Source: Lactobacillaceae bacterium L1_55_11
Lineage (GTDB): Bacteria; Bacillota; Bacilli; Lactobacillales; Lactobacillaceae
Length of the DNA stretch: 64,000 nucleotides
NCBI GenBank assembly: GCA_029433155.1
Contig: JAQYTT010000001.1
Location: forward strand, 558,001 to 622,000
Reading direction: 5' to 3'
Position 1 is the first letter of the stretch. Each line of letters starts with the position of its first letter. A program made the position numbers and the translations under genes. This document shows positions 33,825 through 44,437 of the stretch, piece after piece. The notes beneath the pieces are model-generated. The model did no database searches. It was given only the letters and a program-made list of their open reading frames with translations, and was not told the DNA's origin.

Positions 33825-34742
33825 TTAAAAGAGACCGCGCTTTTTATTACGCTGAATATCGGATGCCTGGGCAAAATTCTCCAGGGCAGTCTTCTGGTCC
33901 TTGTTTAACTTAGTAGGAACAGTCACGTTAATGACCACGAACTCATCCCCGTTACCACTACCGTGCAGGCGGGGAGCGCCCTTACCAGCCAAGCGGAAGC
34001 GCCGGCCATTTTGAGTACCGGCTGGAATCTTCAACTTCACTTCACCATGGACGGTCTTAACTGGGATTTCGTCACCCAGGGCGGCACTAACAAAGTTAAT
34101 GTCTTGCTGGATGAAGAGGTTGGCCCCGTCACGTTCATAACCTTCCTTAGAAGGCGCAACTTGGAAGACCACGTACAAGTCTCCTTGAGGTCCGCCGTTA
34201 ACCCCGGCTTCTCCCTGACCAGCCAAACGCAGCTGCTGACCGGTTTCAACCCCAGCTGGCACCTTAACCTTGACTTCGTGTTCGTTACGACCATCAGACT
34301 GACGGCTGTACTTAATGACCTTTTCCGTACCAAAAATGGCTTCTTCAAAGCTTAGCCGCATCCGGTACTGCAAGTCTTGACCCTTACGGGGTGCGTTAGG
34401 ATCAAAGCCGCCACCAAACATCTGGCTAAAGATATCTCCCAAATCGGAGAAGTCGTTAAAGCCACCCTGGCCGCCACCGAAACCACCGAAGCCTTGACCA
34501 CCGCCAAAGCCGCCCTGGCCGTTGGCTCCAGCTGAGCCAAACTGGTCATACTGGGCCCGCTTCTGGGGGTCACCTAAGGTTTCAAAGGCCTCCTGGACCT
34601 CCTTGTACTTGTCCTCGGCGCCTGGCTCATGGTTCAAATCGGGATGGTACTTTTTGGAGAGCTTCCGGTAAGCCTTCTTAATTTCATCTTGGCTGGCGTT
34701 CTTATCGACGCCTAAGCGCTCATAAAATTCAGTGTTGTTCAC
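33825..34742 (-). CDS. dnaJ: DnaJ-type co-chaperone without the zinc-finger domain
   Basis: J-domain protein that stimulates DnaK. The 305-residue protein has an N-terminal J domain with the HPD motif (KKYHPDLN, about 30-37), a Gly/Phe-rich linker (about 70-105), and two C-terminal substrate-binding beta domains (about 120-290). The Cys-rich zinc-finger repeats (CxxCxGxG) usual for DnaJ of about 370-390 residues are absent and no cysteine is present, so this is a type B (CbpA/DjlA-like) J protein in the position of dnaJ. It is the last gene of the hrcA-grpE-dnaK operon, after a strong intercistronic hairpin. Confidence 0.93.
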   Translation of the reverse strand: MNNTEFYERLGVDKNASQDEIKKAYRKLSKKYHPDLNHEPGAEDKYKEVQEAFETLGDPQKRAQYDQFGSAGANGQGGFGGGQGFGGFGGGQGGFNDFSDLGDIFSQMFGGGFDPNAPRKGQDLQYRMRLSFEEAIFGTEKVIKYSRQSDGRNEHEVKVKVPAGVETGQQLRLAGQGEAGVNGGPQGDLYVVFQVAPSKEGYERDGANLFIQQDINFVSAALGDEIPVKTVHGEVKLKIPAGTQNGRRFRLAGKGAPRLHGSGNGDEFVVINVTVPTKLNKDQKTALENFAQASDIQRNKKRGLF

Positions 34743-34771
34743 GTGCTTACTCCTTTTTTAAGACTATGTAC

Positions 34772-34806
34772 ATAGACCGCCCCGTGATTGCTCACCGGCG
34801 GTCTAT
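34772..34806 (-). repeat. Stable inverted repeat between dnaK and dnaJ
   Basis: Arms 34772-34781 and 34797-34806 (ATAGACCGCC/GGCGGTCTAT) are perfect, and an inner GTGA/TCAC pair continues the helix. No T-run follows, so it is more likely an RNA stability or processing element than a terminator. Confidence 0.6.
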
Positions 34807-34839
34807 CTAATCAAACTAGTTCATAACTGAAGTTTAACT

Positions 34840-36696
34840 TTACTTCTTCTTGTCGTCAGGGTCAACTTCTTCGAAGTCACCATCAACGGTGTCGTCACCC
34901 TTCTTCTGACCATCTTCGGCCTGGCCTTGTGCTTGGCCGTCTTTAGGAGCAGCCTGCTGGTAAAGCTTTGCAGCCAATTCACCGGCAACCTTGGTCAGGT
35001 CATCTGACTTGGCCTTCAAATCGGACAGGTCAGCATCTTCAGCCTGGGCAGCATCCTTAGCCTTCTTCAAAGCATCCAAAGCGTCCTGAGTAGGCTTCTT
35101 GTCGCTATCTGGCAACTTGTCGCCGACTTCTTCTAAGGTCTTTTCAGTCTGGAAGATTAACTGGTCAGCGTTGTTGCGCGTCTCCACGTCTTCCTTCTTC
35201 TTAGCATCGGCCGCTTCGTTAGCCTTGGCATCGTTCATCATCTTCTCGATATCTTCGTCAGAAAGACCACCAGCAGCTTGGATGGTAATCTTTTGTTCCT
35301 TCTGAGTACCCAGATCCTTGGCGGAAACGTTAACAATACCGTTCCGGTCAATGTCGAAGGTAACTTCAATCTGAGGAACCCCACGTGGGGCAGCTGGAAT
35401 ATCAGCTAACTGGAAACGTCCTAAGGTCTTGTTATCGGCAGCCATTGAACGTTCACCTTGCAAGACATGGATATCAACGGCTGGCTGGTTATCAGCAGCA
35501 GTTGAGAAGACCTGTGACTTAGAGGTTGGGATGGTCGTATTACGATCAATCAACTTGGTGAAGACACCACCCATGGTTTCAATACCAAGGGAAAGTGGCG
35601 TAACATCCAACAAAACCACGTCCTTAACATCACCAGTGATAACACCACCTTGAACAGCGGCACCAAGGGCAACGGCTTCATCAGGGTTGATGGAGTGGTT
35701 AGGCTCCTTACCAGTCAACTTCTTAACAGATTCTTGAACAGCTGGGATACGAGTTGAACCACCATTTAGGATAACTTCATCGATGTCATCAAATGACAGA
35801 CCAGCATCCTTCAAGGCGTTCAAGACTGGTTGCTCAGCCTTCTTAACCAAGTCAGCCGTTAGCTCGTTGAACTTTGCCCGTGACAGGGCCGTTTGCAAGT
35901 GCAAAGGTCCCTGGTCGCCAGAAGCGATAAATGGCAAGTCAATCTGAGCTTCGTTGGCTGATGACAAGGTCTTCTTAGCAGCTTCAGCGGCATCCTTCAA
36001 ACGTTGAAGAGCTAACTTGTCTTCCTTCAAATCAATGCCGTGCTCAGCCTTAAACTGGTCAGCCAGGTAGTCGATAATCTTGTTATCAAAATCATCACCA
36101 CCAAGGTGAGTATCACCGTTAGTTGACAACACTTCAAAGACACCATCACCTAACTCCAGGATGGAAACATCAAAGGTTCCACCACCAAGATCGTAAACCA
36201 GAATATTCTCATCCCGGTCGAGCTTGTCCATACCATAAGCCAGGGCAGCAGCCGTAGGCTCGTTGATGATACGCTCAACATCTAAGCCAGCAATCTTACC
36301 AGCATCCTTAGTAGCCTGACGCTGGGCATCGTTAAAGTAGGCAGGCACCGTAATGACCGCCTTGTCGACCTTTTCACCAAGGTAATCTTCAGCGTAAGCC
36401 TTGATGTATTGCAGAATCATGGCCGAAATTTCTTGCGGCGTGTATTCCTTACCATTGGCCTTAACCTTGTAGCCAGCCTCACCCATGTGAGACTTGATTG
36501 AAGAAATGGTATCTGGGTTAGTGATTGCCTGACGCTTTGCCACGTCACCAACTTGGATTTCACCGTTCTTAAATGAAACCACTGATGGGGTCGTCCGACC
36601 ACCGTCTGGGTTAGTGATAATCTTAGGTTCGCCACCTTCAAGGACGGCTACTGCTGAGTTTGTCGTTCCCAAATCAATACCAATAATTTTTGACAT
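34840..36696 (-). CDS. dnaK: Chaperone DnaK (Hsp70)
   Basis: ATP-driven chaperone that folds and protects proteins with GrpE and the J protein. The 618-residue protein begins [20 protein letters not shown], has the Hsp70 signatures [14 protein letters not shown] (about 168-181) and the [21 protein letters not shown] block (about 111-131), a substrate-binding domain from about 365 and an acidic tail ending in DDKKK. It is the third gene of the HrcA-controlled operon. Confidence 0.98.
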   Translation of the reverse strand: MSKIIGIDLGTTNSAVAVLEGGEPKIITNPDGGRTTPSVVSFKNGEIQVGDVAKRQAITNPDTISSIKSHMGEAGYKVKANGKEYTPQEISAMILQYIKAYAEDYLGEKVDKAVITVPAYFNDAQRQATKDAGKIAGLDVERIINEPTAAALAYGMDKLDRDENILVYDLGGGTFDVSILELGDGVFEVLSTNGDTHLGGDDFDNKIIDYLADQFKAEHGIDLKEDKLALQRLKDAAEAAKKTLSSANEAQIDLPFIASGDQGPLHLQTALSRAKFNELTADLVKKAEQPVLNALKDAGLSFDDIDEVILNGGSTRIPAVQESVKKLTGKEPNHSINPDEAVALGAAVQGGVITGDVKDVVLLDVTPLSLGIETMGGVFTKLIDRNTTIPTSKSQVFSTAADNQPAVDIHVLQGERSMAADNKTLGRFQLADIPAAPRGVPQIEVTFDIDRNGIVNVSAKDLGTQKEQKITIQAAGGLSDEDIEKMMNDAKANEAADAKKKEDVETRNNADQLIFQTEKTLEEVGDKLPDSDKKPTQDALDALKKAKDAAQAEDADLSDLKAKSDDLTKVAGELAAKLYQQAAPKDGQAQGQAEDGQKKGDDTVDGDFEEVDPDDKKK

Positions 36697-36786
36697 GTAA
36701 GTAACTTCCTTTTCTTTTAATCTGTGTTAAATCATTTCATAACTTTTTTAGGTGTGGTGCTAGTCAGCTAGCTGAATCACCCGGCC

Positions 36787-37335
36787 TTATTTTGCGACGG
36801 CCACCATGGCTGGCCGGATAACCCGGTCATGTAGGCGGTAACCCTTCTGCAAAACTTGGGCAATGTGGTCAGCCGGTACATCCGCATCTTCAACGGTTTG
36901 AATGGCCTGCTGACTCTGTGGGTCGAAGGGTTCTCCGACCGCGCCGGTTTCAGTAATCCCATGGTCCTTTAAAGCCTGACGCATGGTCTTTAAGGTCATC
37001 TCGACCCCAGCCTTGATTTGACGGGCAACATCATCATCGGCCTCAACCGCCACGGCCCGCTCTAGGTTGTCAACGGCTGGTAAAATCGCTGCCGCTAAGT
37101 CCTGGCCATCGTACTTGCGAATATTAGCCACCTCACGGGCATTGCGCTGCTGGATATTTTGAATCTCAGCCTGGGCTCGGAGGAGTTTATCGTCTAGTTC
37201 GCTAACCTGGTCTTGGAGGGCAGTGACTTCAGTGTTTTCCTCGGCCAAATCCTCGTCTTTAGCTTCGCCAGCCTGATCAACCGCTTCCACCGTCTCTTCT
37301 TCAATGGATTGTTTTTGATCATCTTTCTCTGTCAA
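36787..37335 (-). CDS. grpE: Nucleotide exchange factor GrpE
   Basis: Releases ADP from DnaK. The 182-residue protein has an acidic N-terminal region (about 1-45), a long coiled coil (about 45-90) with RAQAEIQNIQQRNAREVANI, and a C-terminal beta domain with the family motif DVPADHIAQVLQKGYRLHDRVIRPAMVAV (about 150-178). It lies 18 bases after hrcA in the operon. Confidence 0.96.
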   Translation of the reverse strand: MTEKDDQKQSIEEETVEAVDQAGEAKDEDLAEENTEVTALQDQVSELDDKLLRAQAEIQNIQQRNAREVANIRKYDGQDLAAAILPAVDNLERAVAVEADDDVARQIKAGVEMTLKTMRQALKDHGITETGAVGEPFDPQSQQAIQTVEDADVPADHIAQVLQKGYRLHDRVIRPAMVAVAK

Positions 37336-37353
37336 AATATGGTCCTCCTGAAT

Positions 37354-38385
37354 TTATATGTATTCCGTCATCTTTTGATTAAGGGCCTGTCCGAAGGCCT
37401 CCAGCAACATGGCGTTCCTTGCATAAGGCATCCGGACTGGACCAATCAGGGCAATCACGCCCGGCAAATCAGCCCCCATCTGGAAGGAACGGGCTAAGAG
37501 GCTGTAGGACTGTAAGAGTGGCTCACCAATCTCAGCGCCAATCTTAATCTCGACCCCGGCGGCCTGTTGCGGGATTATCTGCCGCATCCGGTCGGCTGAA
37601 TCTAAGAGCTCTAGCAGCTTACGGGCCTGCTTAAGGTTGCCCACCTGGCTGTCGTCATTTTCCAAAACATTAAGACGGCCACCAATGTGAACATTGTGTT
37701 CAATGGAGCGGGCCAGCACCTGGCCAAAGAGTTGCAGGAAGGCTGCTGGGCTTTGAATCTCACGGTTCAAATGCACTGGCAGCTCGCCTGAATCCATCAG
37801 GCGCAAAACGTCTTGCACCCGCCGGCCCACCATCTGTAGATTAATGTAGTCGACCATCGCGGACAGGGAGTCAGTCGTTAACCCAGCCGGTAACTTGAAG
37901 GTTTGGCTCGTCACCTTACCATCGTTAGTTACAAGGACAGCAATTACCTGCCGGCCACCCAGTGAAATTAACTGAAAACTAGACAACTTCAAGTCCGGGC
38001 GAACCGGCTTTAAAATCAGGGCTGTACAACCGGTTAACTTAGCAATCACCTTAGCGGTCTCATCCAGCAGGTCGTCTAACTCGTGGAAATTCCCACGAAT
38101 CTTAGCTAGGAGCTGGTCGACATCCGCCTGGGTCACCTGCCGACTTACCATCAGGTAGTCCAGGTAGTAACGGTAACCCAACCGAGACGGTACCCGGCCA
38201 GCAGAGGTGTGCAACTTACGGATTAAATCCGCCTGTTCCAAAGCCGCCATGTCGTTACGAATGGTGGCCGAACTAACTGGCAAATCCAGCTGCTCCTGCA
38301 ACCGCTTGGAGCCGACCGCCTGGGCATTTTGGGTGTATTGATAAATGATGGCACCTAGAATTAATTTCTGCCGATCAGTTAACAA
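37354..38385 (-). CDS. hrcA: Heat-shock repressor HrcA
   Basis: Represses class I heat-shock genes by binding CIRCE operators. The 343-residue protein begins [19 protein letters not shown], has an N-terminal winged helix (about 1-75, with [17 protein letters not shown] at the recognition helix) and the HrcA domain. It is the first gene of the operon; a promoter flanked by two CIRCE-like elements lies upstream, so it represses its own operon. Confidence 0.97.
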   Translation of the reverse strand: MLTDRQKLILGAIIYQYTQNAQAVGSKRLQEQLDLPVSSATIRNDMAALEQADLIRKLHTSAGRVPSRLGYRYYLDYLMVSRQVTQADVDQLLAKIRGNFHELDDLLDETAKVIAKLTGCTALILKPVRPDLKLSSFQLISLGGRQVIAVLVTNDGKVTSQTFKLPAGLTTDSLSAMVDYINLQMVGRRVQDVLRLMDSGELPVHLNREIQSPAAFLQLFGQVLARSIEHNVHIGGRLNVLENDDSQVGNLKQARKLLELLDSADRMRQIIPQQAAGVEIKIGAEIGEPLLQSYSLLARSFQMGADLPGVIALIGPVRMPYARNAMLLEAFGQALNQKMTEYI

Positions 38386-38404
38386 AAACCCACCTCCAAT
38401 TTAA

Positions 38405-38431
38405 TTAGCACTCATACTACTCAATTGCTAA
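38405..38431 (-). promoter_or_regulatory. Imperfect CIRCE operator downstream of the hrcA promoter
   Basis: TTAGCACTC, nine bases, then AATTGCTAA; the second half differs from the consensus GAGTGCTAA at two positions. It sits about 20-46 bases upstream of the hrcA start, overlapping the likely transcript start. Confidence 0.75.
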
Positions 38432-38438
38432 TAACTAT

Positions 38439-38466
38439 AGTATACCGGGAAATTTAGAATATGCAA
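38439..38466 (-). promoter_or_regulatory. Promoter of the hrcA operon
   Basis: A TTGCAT (38461-38466) and a TATACT (38439-38444), 16 bases apart, lie between the two CIRCE-like elements. Confidence 0.65.
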
Positions 38467-38471
38467 GTTTT

Positions 38472-38497
38472 TTAGCACTCTTTTTTTAGAGTGCTAA
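38472..38497 (-). promoter_or_regulatory. Second CIRCE-like inverted repeat upstream of the hrcA promoter
   Basis: Perfect halves TTAGCACTC and GAGTGCTAA separated by eight bases instead of the usual nine. It lies immediately upstream of the -35, about 25 bases after the ribF stop. The flanking A-rich stretch means it could also act as a weak terminator for ribF. Confidence 0.72.
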
Positions 38498-38522
38498 ATA
38501 TGAGCAATAAAAAAAGACAACC

Positions 38523-39467
38523 TTAGTTGTCTTTAAAGTAGGCCTGAGTCGCCGCTTGGTCCTGGCGGAGCTGCTTAACCAGGCTATCAACGTCTGGGAA
38601 CTTCTCCTCACCCCGCAACCAGTGGCACCAGTTAACCCGAACCGGTTCCCCATACACCATTTGGTCAAAATCCAAGATATTGATTTCGACCGTAATGGGT
38701 CGGTTGGCTTCAAAGGTCACATTCCGGCCAATACTGGCCATACCGTGGTACCAGTGCTGGTTAATCTCAATTTCAACCGCATAGACACCAATGCCCGGCA
38801 GCCATTCCTGCTCCGGCGTCAAAATATTAACGGTGGGAAAGCCTAAAAGACGCCCGCGGGCATCGCCGTGAACCACGATTCCACTTGTTTGGTGGAACCG
38901 CCCCAGTAGGCGGTTAACATCATCAACCCGGCCCTGATCAAGGGCCTCGCGCAAATAGCGGGAGCCAATCTTATGGCCACCATGAATTTGTTCTGGCACC
39001 GTCACCACGTCAAAGCGGCCGTGACTGTACGCTGGCAAATGCTCCATATCAGCCTGTAAATCTTTGGGCCCATACAGGTGGTCAAAGCCAGCGACCACTA
39101 CGGCCGGTTTTAATGCCATTAGTACCTGGTCAACAAAGCGCTGGGGTGGCAGCGCTACCAGCTGGGAGGTTAACTGCAGGCAGTAGACGCGATCAACCCC
39201 CATCTGGCCAAGGAGTTCCACCTTCTGGTCCAGGGGCGTTAGATAACGTAAGGGACCGTTCATCTTTTTAAAAACGGCCTGGGGGTAAGGACTATAGGTC
39301 AAAACCGCCAAAGGCCGGTCCTGCTCTTTGGCAATTGCCCGGGCCTTGGCAATCACGGCCTGGTGCCCCAGATGAAGCCCGTCAAAAAAGCCCATCGCTA
39401 GGACTTGGTCTCGCGCTGGGAGATTGAGCTTTTGAATTGGATAATGTAGTTTAATCAGTTCAGTCAT
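38523..39467 (-). CDS. ribF: Bifunctional riboflavin kinase / FAD synthetase RibF
   Basis: Makes FMN from riboflavin and FAD from FMN. The 314-residue protein has the N-terminal nucleotidyltransferase domain with GFFDGLHLGHQAVI (about 27-40) and the C-terminal kinase domain (about 185-310) with GRLLGFPTVNI (about 204-214). The length is the bifunctional form. It works downstream of RibU. It lies 3 bases after truB in the same direction, a standard Firmicute pair, and is not part of the heat-shock operon, which has its own promoter. Confidence 0.96.
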   Translation of the reverse strand: MTELIKLHYPIQKLNLPARDQVLAMGFFDGLHLGHQAVIAKARAIAKEQDRPLAVLTYSPYPQAVFKKMNGPLRYLTPLDQKVELLGQMGVDRVYCLQLTSQLVALPPQRFVDQVLMALKPAVVVAGFDHLYGPKDLQADMEHLPAYSHGRFDVVTVPEQIHGGHKIGSRYLREALDQGRVDDVNRLLGRFHQTSGIVVHGDARGRLLGFPTVNILTPEQEWLPGIGVYAVEIEINQHWYHGMASIGRNVTFEANRPITVEINILDFDQMVYGEPVRVNWCHWLRGEEKFPDVDSLVKQLRQDQAATQAYFKDN

Positions 39468-39470
39468 CGT

Positions 39471-40379
39471 TTATTGGTTATCAAAAACATAGCGGGACCG
39501 CCAATAAGGTCCGCTCTCATCGTACTGGTAAACCGCCTTTAACTGCCCCTGGTAGTACAGTTGTAAATAACCAGAGTCATTAATTGGCCAGGCAGTAATT
39601 TTTTGGCCATTACGGACGGCAAACCACTCCGCATCCGTCAAATCATGCCGGGGCCAGTCTAAAACTGAGGCCAGCGGATGCACTAATTGCTGGGCCTCGG
39701 CCAGGTTCATCGTTTTCAAAGTGGCCAGGTCGGTACTGTCAGCCAGGGTAAAGCCGCTGCCGGCCACCCGGGTCAAAGCCGTCATTGTTGCCGGTAAGCT
39801 CAAATGCTGGCCAAAGTCAGTGGCCAGGGTCCGGATGTAAGTCCCCTTGGAAACTTGGGCGACAAAGTCAAAGGACTGGTAGCCATCTTTAAAAACCGGG
39901 TCACTCGTCCGGTGAAAATCATAAATAGTGGCCTGCCGTTTGGGCCGTTCCACCACTTCCCCTTGGCGAGCATAGTCATATAGCCGGCGACCATTGACCT
40001 TAACCGCCGAATACATCGGTGGTACCTGGATAATCGGTCCGTTTAGCTGGCCCAAACCAGCATCAATCGTATCAGCTGGTAGGGGTTGGTCCAGGGGGTG
40101 ATTGTCCACCACCGCCCCAGTGGCGTCTTCGGTCTCAGTGGTAAAGCCCAGGGTGATTTCACCCCGGTACTCCTTTGGCCGACTTTGTAAGAGGTCAATC
40201 AGTTTAGTCGCCTTTCCCAAGGCCAGCACTAAGACCCCATCAACATTGGGATCCAGGGTGCCGGAATGGCCAACCTTCTTCTGGTTGAAGACTCGGCGAA
40301 CCTGGGCCACTACATCAAAGGAAGTCATGCCCCGGGGCTTATTGACGACCAACAGGCCGTTAGTATCTTGGTCTGCCAT
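39471..40379 (-). CDS. truB: tRNA pseudouridine-55 synthase TruB
   Basis: Modifies U55 in the T loop of tRNA. The 302-residue protein has the N-terminal family block GLLVVNKPRGMTSFDVV (about 8-24), and the catalytic GHSGTLDPNVDGVLVLALG (about 37-55) with its conserved Asp, and a C-terminal PUA-like region (about 240-300). It lies 15 bases after the aminotransferase gene and 3 before ribF. Confidence 0.95.
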   Translation of the reverse strand: MADQDTNGLLVVNKPRGMTSFDVVAQVRRVFNQKKVGHSGTLDPNVDGVLVLALGKATKLIDLLQSRPKEYRGEITLGFTTETEDATGAVVDNHPLDQPLPADTIDAGLGQLNGPIIQVPPMYSAVKVNGRRLYDYARQGEVVERPKRQATIYDFHRTSDPVFKDGYQSFDFVAQVSKGTYIRTLATDFGQHLSLPATMTALTRVAGSGFTLADSTDLATLKTMNLAEAQQLVHPLASVLDWPRHDLTDAEWFAVRNGQKITAWPINDSGYLQLYYQGQLKAVYQYDESGPYWRSRYVFDNQ

Positions 40380-40394
40380 TTACACTCCTACTGC

Positions 40395-41579
40395 TTACTT
40401 CGCCTCTTGGCGCACCTGGTGAACATAGTCAGCCAGACGACGCATGCCTTCATCCAGCTGCTCATCGCCAGCGGCATAAGAAATCCGGATATAGTCAGCG
40501 CAGTCCTCACCAAAACCGTCCCCAGGAATAACGGCCACCTTGCCCCGCTTAGCCAGGTCGAGGGCAAAGGCTTCCCCATCCTGGTTTAAGTCAGCCGGAA
40601 TCTTAGCAAAGATATAAAAGGCACCGGCCGGATGGATGACGCCAAAGCCCAAATCCTGCAACTTGGTAACTGTCCGGTCACGCCGCTTACGGTAAATCTC
40701 TAGCATTTCGGCTGGCCATTTCTGAGAACCAGTCAGAGCTACCGTAGCTGCGTCCTGGATAAAGGTTGGAATGGCAAAGGTCAGGGCACTGTGGACTTTT
40801 TGCATCTCCTTAATTAGGTCAGGCTTGGTCATAATAAAGCCGACCCGGTAACCAGTCATAGCGTGGGACTTGGACAGACCGTTAATTAAAACTACCCGGT
40901 CTGGAATAATCTCAGCCAAAGATACGTGGTGGCCATCGTAGGTCAGGGCTGAATAAATCTCATCGGAGATTACCCAGAGATTGTGGGCTTCAAAGACGCG
41001 GGCCAAATCAGTCAGCTCCTCACGGGTATACGTTACCCCACTGGGGTTGTTTGGATAATTTAACAAGACGGCCTTAACCGGGACCTTGGCATCCGCCAGG
41101 GCCTTTTCGACCATGGCTGGGGTTAGCTTGAACTGGTTGTCCCGGGTTGGGACATCCACCCGTACCCCTTCGACCAAGGTCAACGATGAGAAGTAAGGAC
41201 CATAAGCGGGCACCGGCATCAAAATCCTCTCACCGGGGGCCAAGAGGGTCTTAAAGACCACGTTGATGGCCTCGGTCACGCCCAAGGTCACAATCACATT
41301 TTCCGGCCCCTTAAAGTTCAGATTATAGTTTTTGTTAAAATAATCCACTGCAGCCTGACGCAACTGAACCTCGCCCTGGCTTTCGGCATAGTGGGAACGG
41401 TTGTCATCAATGGCCTTTTTCGCAGCATCCTTGACTTCATCCGAAACATTAAAGCCCGGTTCTCCCAGGGTCAGCATCAAGATATCAGGAATCTTGCTAA
41501 CCGTGGCCTGAAAACCAAGCAACTTATCGGGCGTGGTGTTTTCAACGAGGGGGTTAATTTCAGGGTTAAATTTTGTCAT
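40395..41579 (-). CDS. Class I/II aminotransferase (PLP)
   Basis: PLP-dependent aminotransferase of 394 residues, likely acting on aspartate, aromatic or branched amino acids in the cytosol. The conserved signs are NYPNNPSGVTYT (about 173-184), the PLP-binding lysine in INGLSKSHAMTGYRVGF (Lys about 235) and a late YIRISYAAG (Arg about 367). The ATG at 41579 is chosen; a longer upstream start would lie in the rbfA terminator. Substrate choice (AspC, AraT or MtnV-like) cannot be made from sequence alone. It lies ahead of truB and ribF. Confidence 0.88.
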   Translation of the reverse strand: MTKFNPEINPLVENTTPDKLLGFQATVSKIPDILMLTLGEPGFNVSDEVKDAAKKAIDDNRSHYAESQGEVQLRQAAVDYFNKNYNLNFKGPENVIVTLGVTEAINVVFKTLLAPGERILMPVPAYGPYFSSLTLVEGVRVDVPTRDNQFKLTPAMVEKALADAKVPVKAVLLNYPNNPSGVTYTREELTDLARVFEAHNLWVISDEIYSALTYDGHHVSLAEIIPDRVVLINGLSKSHAMTGYRVGFIMTKPDLIKEMQKVHSALTFAIPTFIQDAATVALTGSQKWPAEMLEIYRKRRDRTVTKLQDLGFGVIHPAGAFYIFAKIPADLNQDGEAFALDLAKRGKVAVIPGDGFGEDCADYIRISYAAGDEQLDEGMRRLADYVHQVRQEAK

Positions 41580-41625
41580 CGTCTTATCCAATCTTGTACC
41601 TGCCAGTGGGACTGCCAACTTATAA

Positions 41626-41657
41626 ACAAAAAACGCCACTCCGTTGGGAATGGCGTT
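41626..41657 (-). terminator. Terminator of the nusA-infB-rbfA operon
   Basis: AACGCCA-TTCC/GGAGTGGCGTT stem with one bulge, followed by a T-run, right after the rbfA stop and before the aminotransferase start. Confidence 0.88.
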
Positions 41658-41666
41658 ATCTCATCA

Positions 41667-42020
41667 TCAATCCGACTGATGTAACTTACGAATTAAATCT
41701 TCAATGTGATCCCCATACTGAATTGAATTATCCAAGATAAAGTGTAATTCTGGAATCTTATAAATCGTCAATTGGTGACCCAATTCACGTCGGATTAAGC
41801 CGGTCGCGGCTTCCAAACCAGCGGCCACCTTCTGACGGTCACTGGCCTTATCTGACAAAATTGAGTAGTAAATCTTAGCAATCTGTAAATCACCACTTAC
41901 TTCAACGCTGGTGATGGTCACATCTTGCACCCGGGGGTCATTAATCCGCTTTAACAGCAAATCGCTGACTTCCCGTTGAATCTCTTGGGCTAATCGACCA
42001 GCCCGTTGTGCATTGGCCAT
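41667..42020 (-). CDS. rbfA: Ribosome-binding factor A
   Basis: KH-type RNA-binding protein (117 aa) for maturation of the 5' end of 16S rRNA. It begins with RAGRLAQEIQREVSDLLLK and has DPRVQDVTITSVEVSGDLQIAKIYYS (about 28-53), diagnostic of RbfA. It lies 23 bases after infB, last in the operon. Confidence 0.96.
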   Translation of the reverse strand: MANAQRAGRLAQEIQREVSDLLLKRINDPRVQDVTITSVEVSGDLQIAKIYYSILSDKASDRQKVAAGLEAATGLIRRELGHQLTIYKIPELHFILDNSIQYGDHIEDLIRKLHQSD

Positions 42021-42043
42021 GCGCGCTCCCTTCCGACAAAGAA

Positions 42044-44437
42044 TTACTTAGGCTTAACCTCTACCATAGTATATACCTCTGCCTGGTCACCCGGCTTCAA
42101 ATCGTTAAACTTTTCCACCGTAAAGCCAAATTCATAACCGAACTTAACTTCGTTAACGGCATCCTTACCACGCTGCAAAGAAGCAACCTGGCCGTCGTAA
42201 ATGACTACGCCATCACGGATAATTCGAACCTTAGAGTCCTTGGTAATCTTACCTTCATCAACGATGGCACCGGCGATGGTTCCAACCTTAGAGAACTTGA
42301 ACAGTTCCTTGATGGTAACCTGTCCGATGACCTTCTCTTCGTAAACTGGCTCCAACTGACCCTTCATGGCCGCCGTCACATCATCAATGGCGTTATAGAT
42401 AACGTTGTAGAAACGCATGTCAACGTGTTCGCTCTCCGCCTGTGACTTAGCAAATGGCGTTGGCCGCACGTTAAAGCCAATGATAATGGCACCGGAAGCC
42501 TCGGCCAAGGTCACATCGGACTCGTTGATGGCACCAACGGCGGTGTGAATGATATCAACGCGGACGCCGTCCACATCAATCTTCTTCAAGGCACCCACCA
42601 GCGCCTCAACTGAACCCTGAACATCGGCCTTAACAACCAATGGCACGGTCTTCATTGCCTTTTCAGCCATGGTGTTAAAGAGGGTATCAAGGGTAACCAC
42701 TGAACCAGAGTTACGGACCTCTTCACGGGAACGCTTTGCACGTTCTTCACCAGCGGCACGGGCCGTCTTTTCATCTGGCATAACAATGAAGCGGTCACCG
42801 GCCTGTGGTACATCATTTAGCCCAGTAATCTGAACTGGGGTGGCTGGAATGGCAGCGTCCATGTCCTGGCCACGTTCATTGTTCATCGTCCGGACACGAC
42901 CATAGGTGTCACCGACCACGATTGGGTCACCGACATGCATTGTTCCCTGTTGAACCAGCACCGTAGCCACAGGACCACGACCCTTATCCAAACGAGCTTC
43001 AATAACCGAACCACGGGCCGGAATCTTAGGGTCAGCCTTCAGCTCCAAGACATCGGCTTCCAGCAGAACCATTTCTAGCAGCTGGTCAACGTTCTCACCA
43101 AACTTAGCCGAAATCTTAACAAAGATGGTGTCCCCACCATACTCTTCAGGGACCAAATCGTAGGCCATCAACTGGTTCATAACCGTCTCAGGGTTGGCAC
43201 CGGGCTTATCAATCTTGTTGACAGCAACAATAATTGGCGTACCAGCTGCCTTGGCGTGGTTGATGGCTTCAACCGTTTGAGGCATGACCCCATCATCGGC
43301 CGCGACCACCAGGATGGTGATATCAGTCACGTTGGCACCACGGGCGCGCATTTCAGTAAAGGCGGCGTGACCTGGGGTATCCAAGAAGGTAATCAAACGG
43401 TCATTTAGACGGGCTTGATAGGCACCAATATGCTGGGTGATACCACCGGCTTCACCCTCGGTAACGTTGGTCTTACGCAGGTAATCCAACAGGGTCGTCT
43501 TTCCGTGGTCGACGTGACCCATGATCGTTACAACTGGGGCACGTGGCTCCAAATCAGCCTCATCGATGTCATCATCTTCAAAGAAGCGGTCGATGTCGGC
43601 GACATCTTCCTCTTCCTTCTTTTCAGCTTCAATGCCGTAATCAGCCGCCAAAATCTCAATCGTATCAGCATCCAGGCTCTGGTTCTGGTTAGTCACAATG
43701 CCCAAAAGGAACAGCTTCTTAATGATTTCAGCCGTATCCCGGTGCAAAAGCTTGGACAAATCCTGAACGTTCATCCCTTCCCGGTAAGTCAACACTTCTG
43801 GCAATGGCTGTTCCTTACGAACAGTTGCTGGCTTCTTAGGCTGTTGCTTTGCAGCAATCCGCCGTGACTTCTTAGAACCGCGGGGCTTATCGTTGCGCCG
43901 TGGGGTTTGTTGACCAGTACCATTGGTATTACGCTTACGAGAATTATTCCGAGCCGAATTGTTGCCAGAAGAAAGGGCGCCACCAAAACGACCAGCACCG
44001 TTGTTCCGGCTAGTCGTACCGGCTGACTTAGCTGCGGCACCATTAGCTGGCTTTGCTGGCCGGGCAGCCGGCTGGTTAGCACTCGCACGCCGCTTATTTT
44101 CATCAACGTATTCTTTTAAGCTGTTATCCTGCTTGGCTGAATAGTTAATCTGCCCTTCACGGGGCTTAGTTGACCAACTCTTCTTCTCGCGGACCATGGG
44201 ACGGCCGGAATTACCATTGCTGCTAGGACGACCGCCACGACGGTTGTCAGCAACACGGCTAGAACCAGCACTCCGCTTATGAGCAGGACGGGATGGCGCT
44301 GCACTCTTCGTGCGACCAGCACCTTCAGATAATTTAGCTGCATGACGCCGCTGTGACGCTGGCAGCTCCTTGCGTTCCGGCACGGATTGTTTGCGCGCAG
44401 GCCGGTTTGAACCAGAGAATTTTTTTTCTTCTGTCAT
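42044..44437 (-). CDS. infB: Translation initiation factor IF-2
   Basis: GTPase that recruits initiator tRNA to the 30S subunit. The 797-residue protein has a long basic, low-complexity N-terminal region rich in Ser, Arg, Asn and Ala (about 1-220), an IF2 N-domain (about 220-265), and the G domain with [12 protein letters not shown] (about 309-320), DTPGHAAF and NKIDKPGAN, then domains II-IV. Only one start is apparent. It overlaps neither neighbour; the ylxQ gene ends one base before its start codon. Confidence 0.97.
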   Translation of the reverse strand: MTEEKKFSGSNRPARKQSVPERKELPASQRRHAAKLSEGAGRTKSAAPSRPAHKRSAGSSRVADNRRGGRPSSNGNSGRPMVREKKSWSTKPREGQINYSAKQDNSLKEYVDENKRRASANQPAARPAKPANGAAAKSAGTTSRNNGAGRFGGALSSGNNSARNNSRKRNTNGTGQQTPRRNDKPRGSKKSRRIAAKQQPKKPATVRKEQPLPEVLTYREGMNVQDLSKLLHRDTAEIIKKLFLLGIVTNQNQSLDADTIEILAADYGIEAEKKEEEDVADIDRFFEDDDIDEADLEPRAPVVTIMGHVDHGKTTLLDYLRKTNVTEGEAGGITQHIGAYQARLNDRLITFLDTPGHAAFTEMRARGANVTDITILVVAADDGVMPQTVEAINHAKAAGTPIIVAVNKIDKPGANPETVMNQLMAYDLVPEEYGGDTIFVKISAKFGENVDQLLEMVLLEADVLELKADPKIPARGSVIEARLDKGRGPVATVLVQQGTMHVGDPIVVGDTYGRVRTMNNERGQDMDAAIPATPVQITGLNDVPQAGDRFIVMPDEKTARAAGEERAKRSREEVRNSGSVVTLDTLFNTMAEKAMKTVPLVVKADVQGSVEALVGALKKIDVDGVRVDIIHTAVGAINESDVTLAEASGAIIIGFNVRPTPFAKSQAESEHVDMRFYNVIYNAIDDVTAAMKGQLEPVYEEKVIGQVTIKELFKFSKVGTIAGAIVDEGKITKDSKVRIIRDGVVIYDGQVASLQRGKDAVNEVKFGYEFGFTVEKFNDLKPGDQAEVYTMVEVKPK

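Noticed and set aside
43415-43867. 150-codon frame opposite infB
   Set aside because: Antisense to a highly conserved GTPase gene; no start signals.
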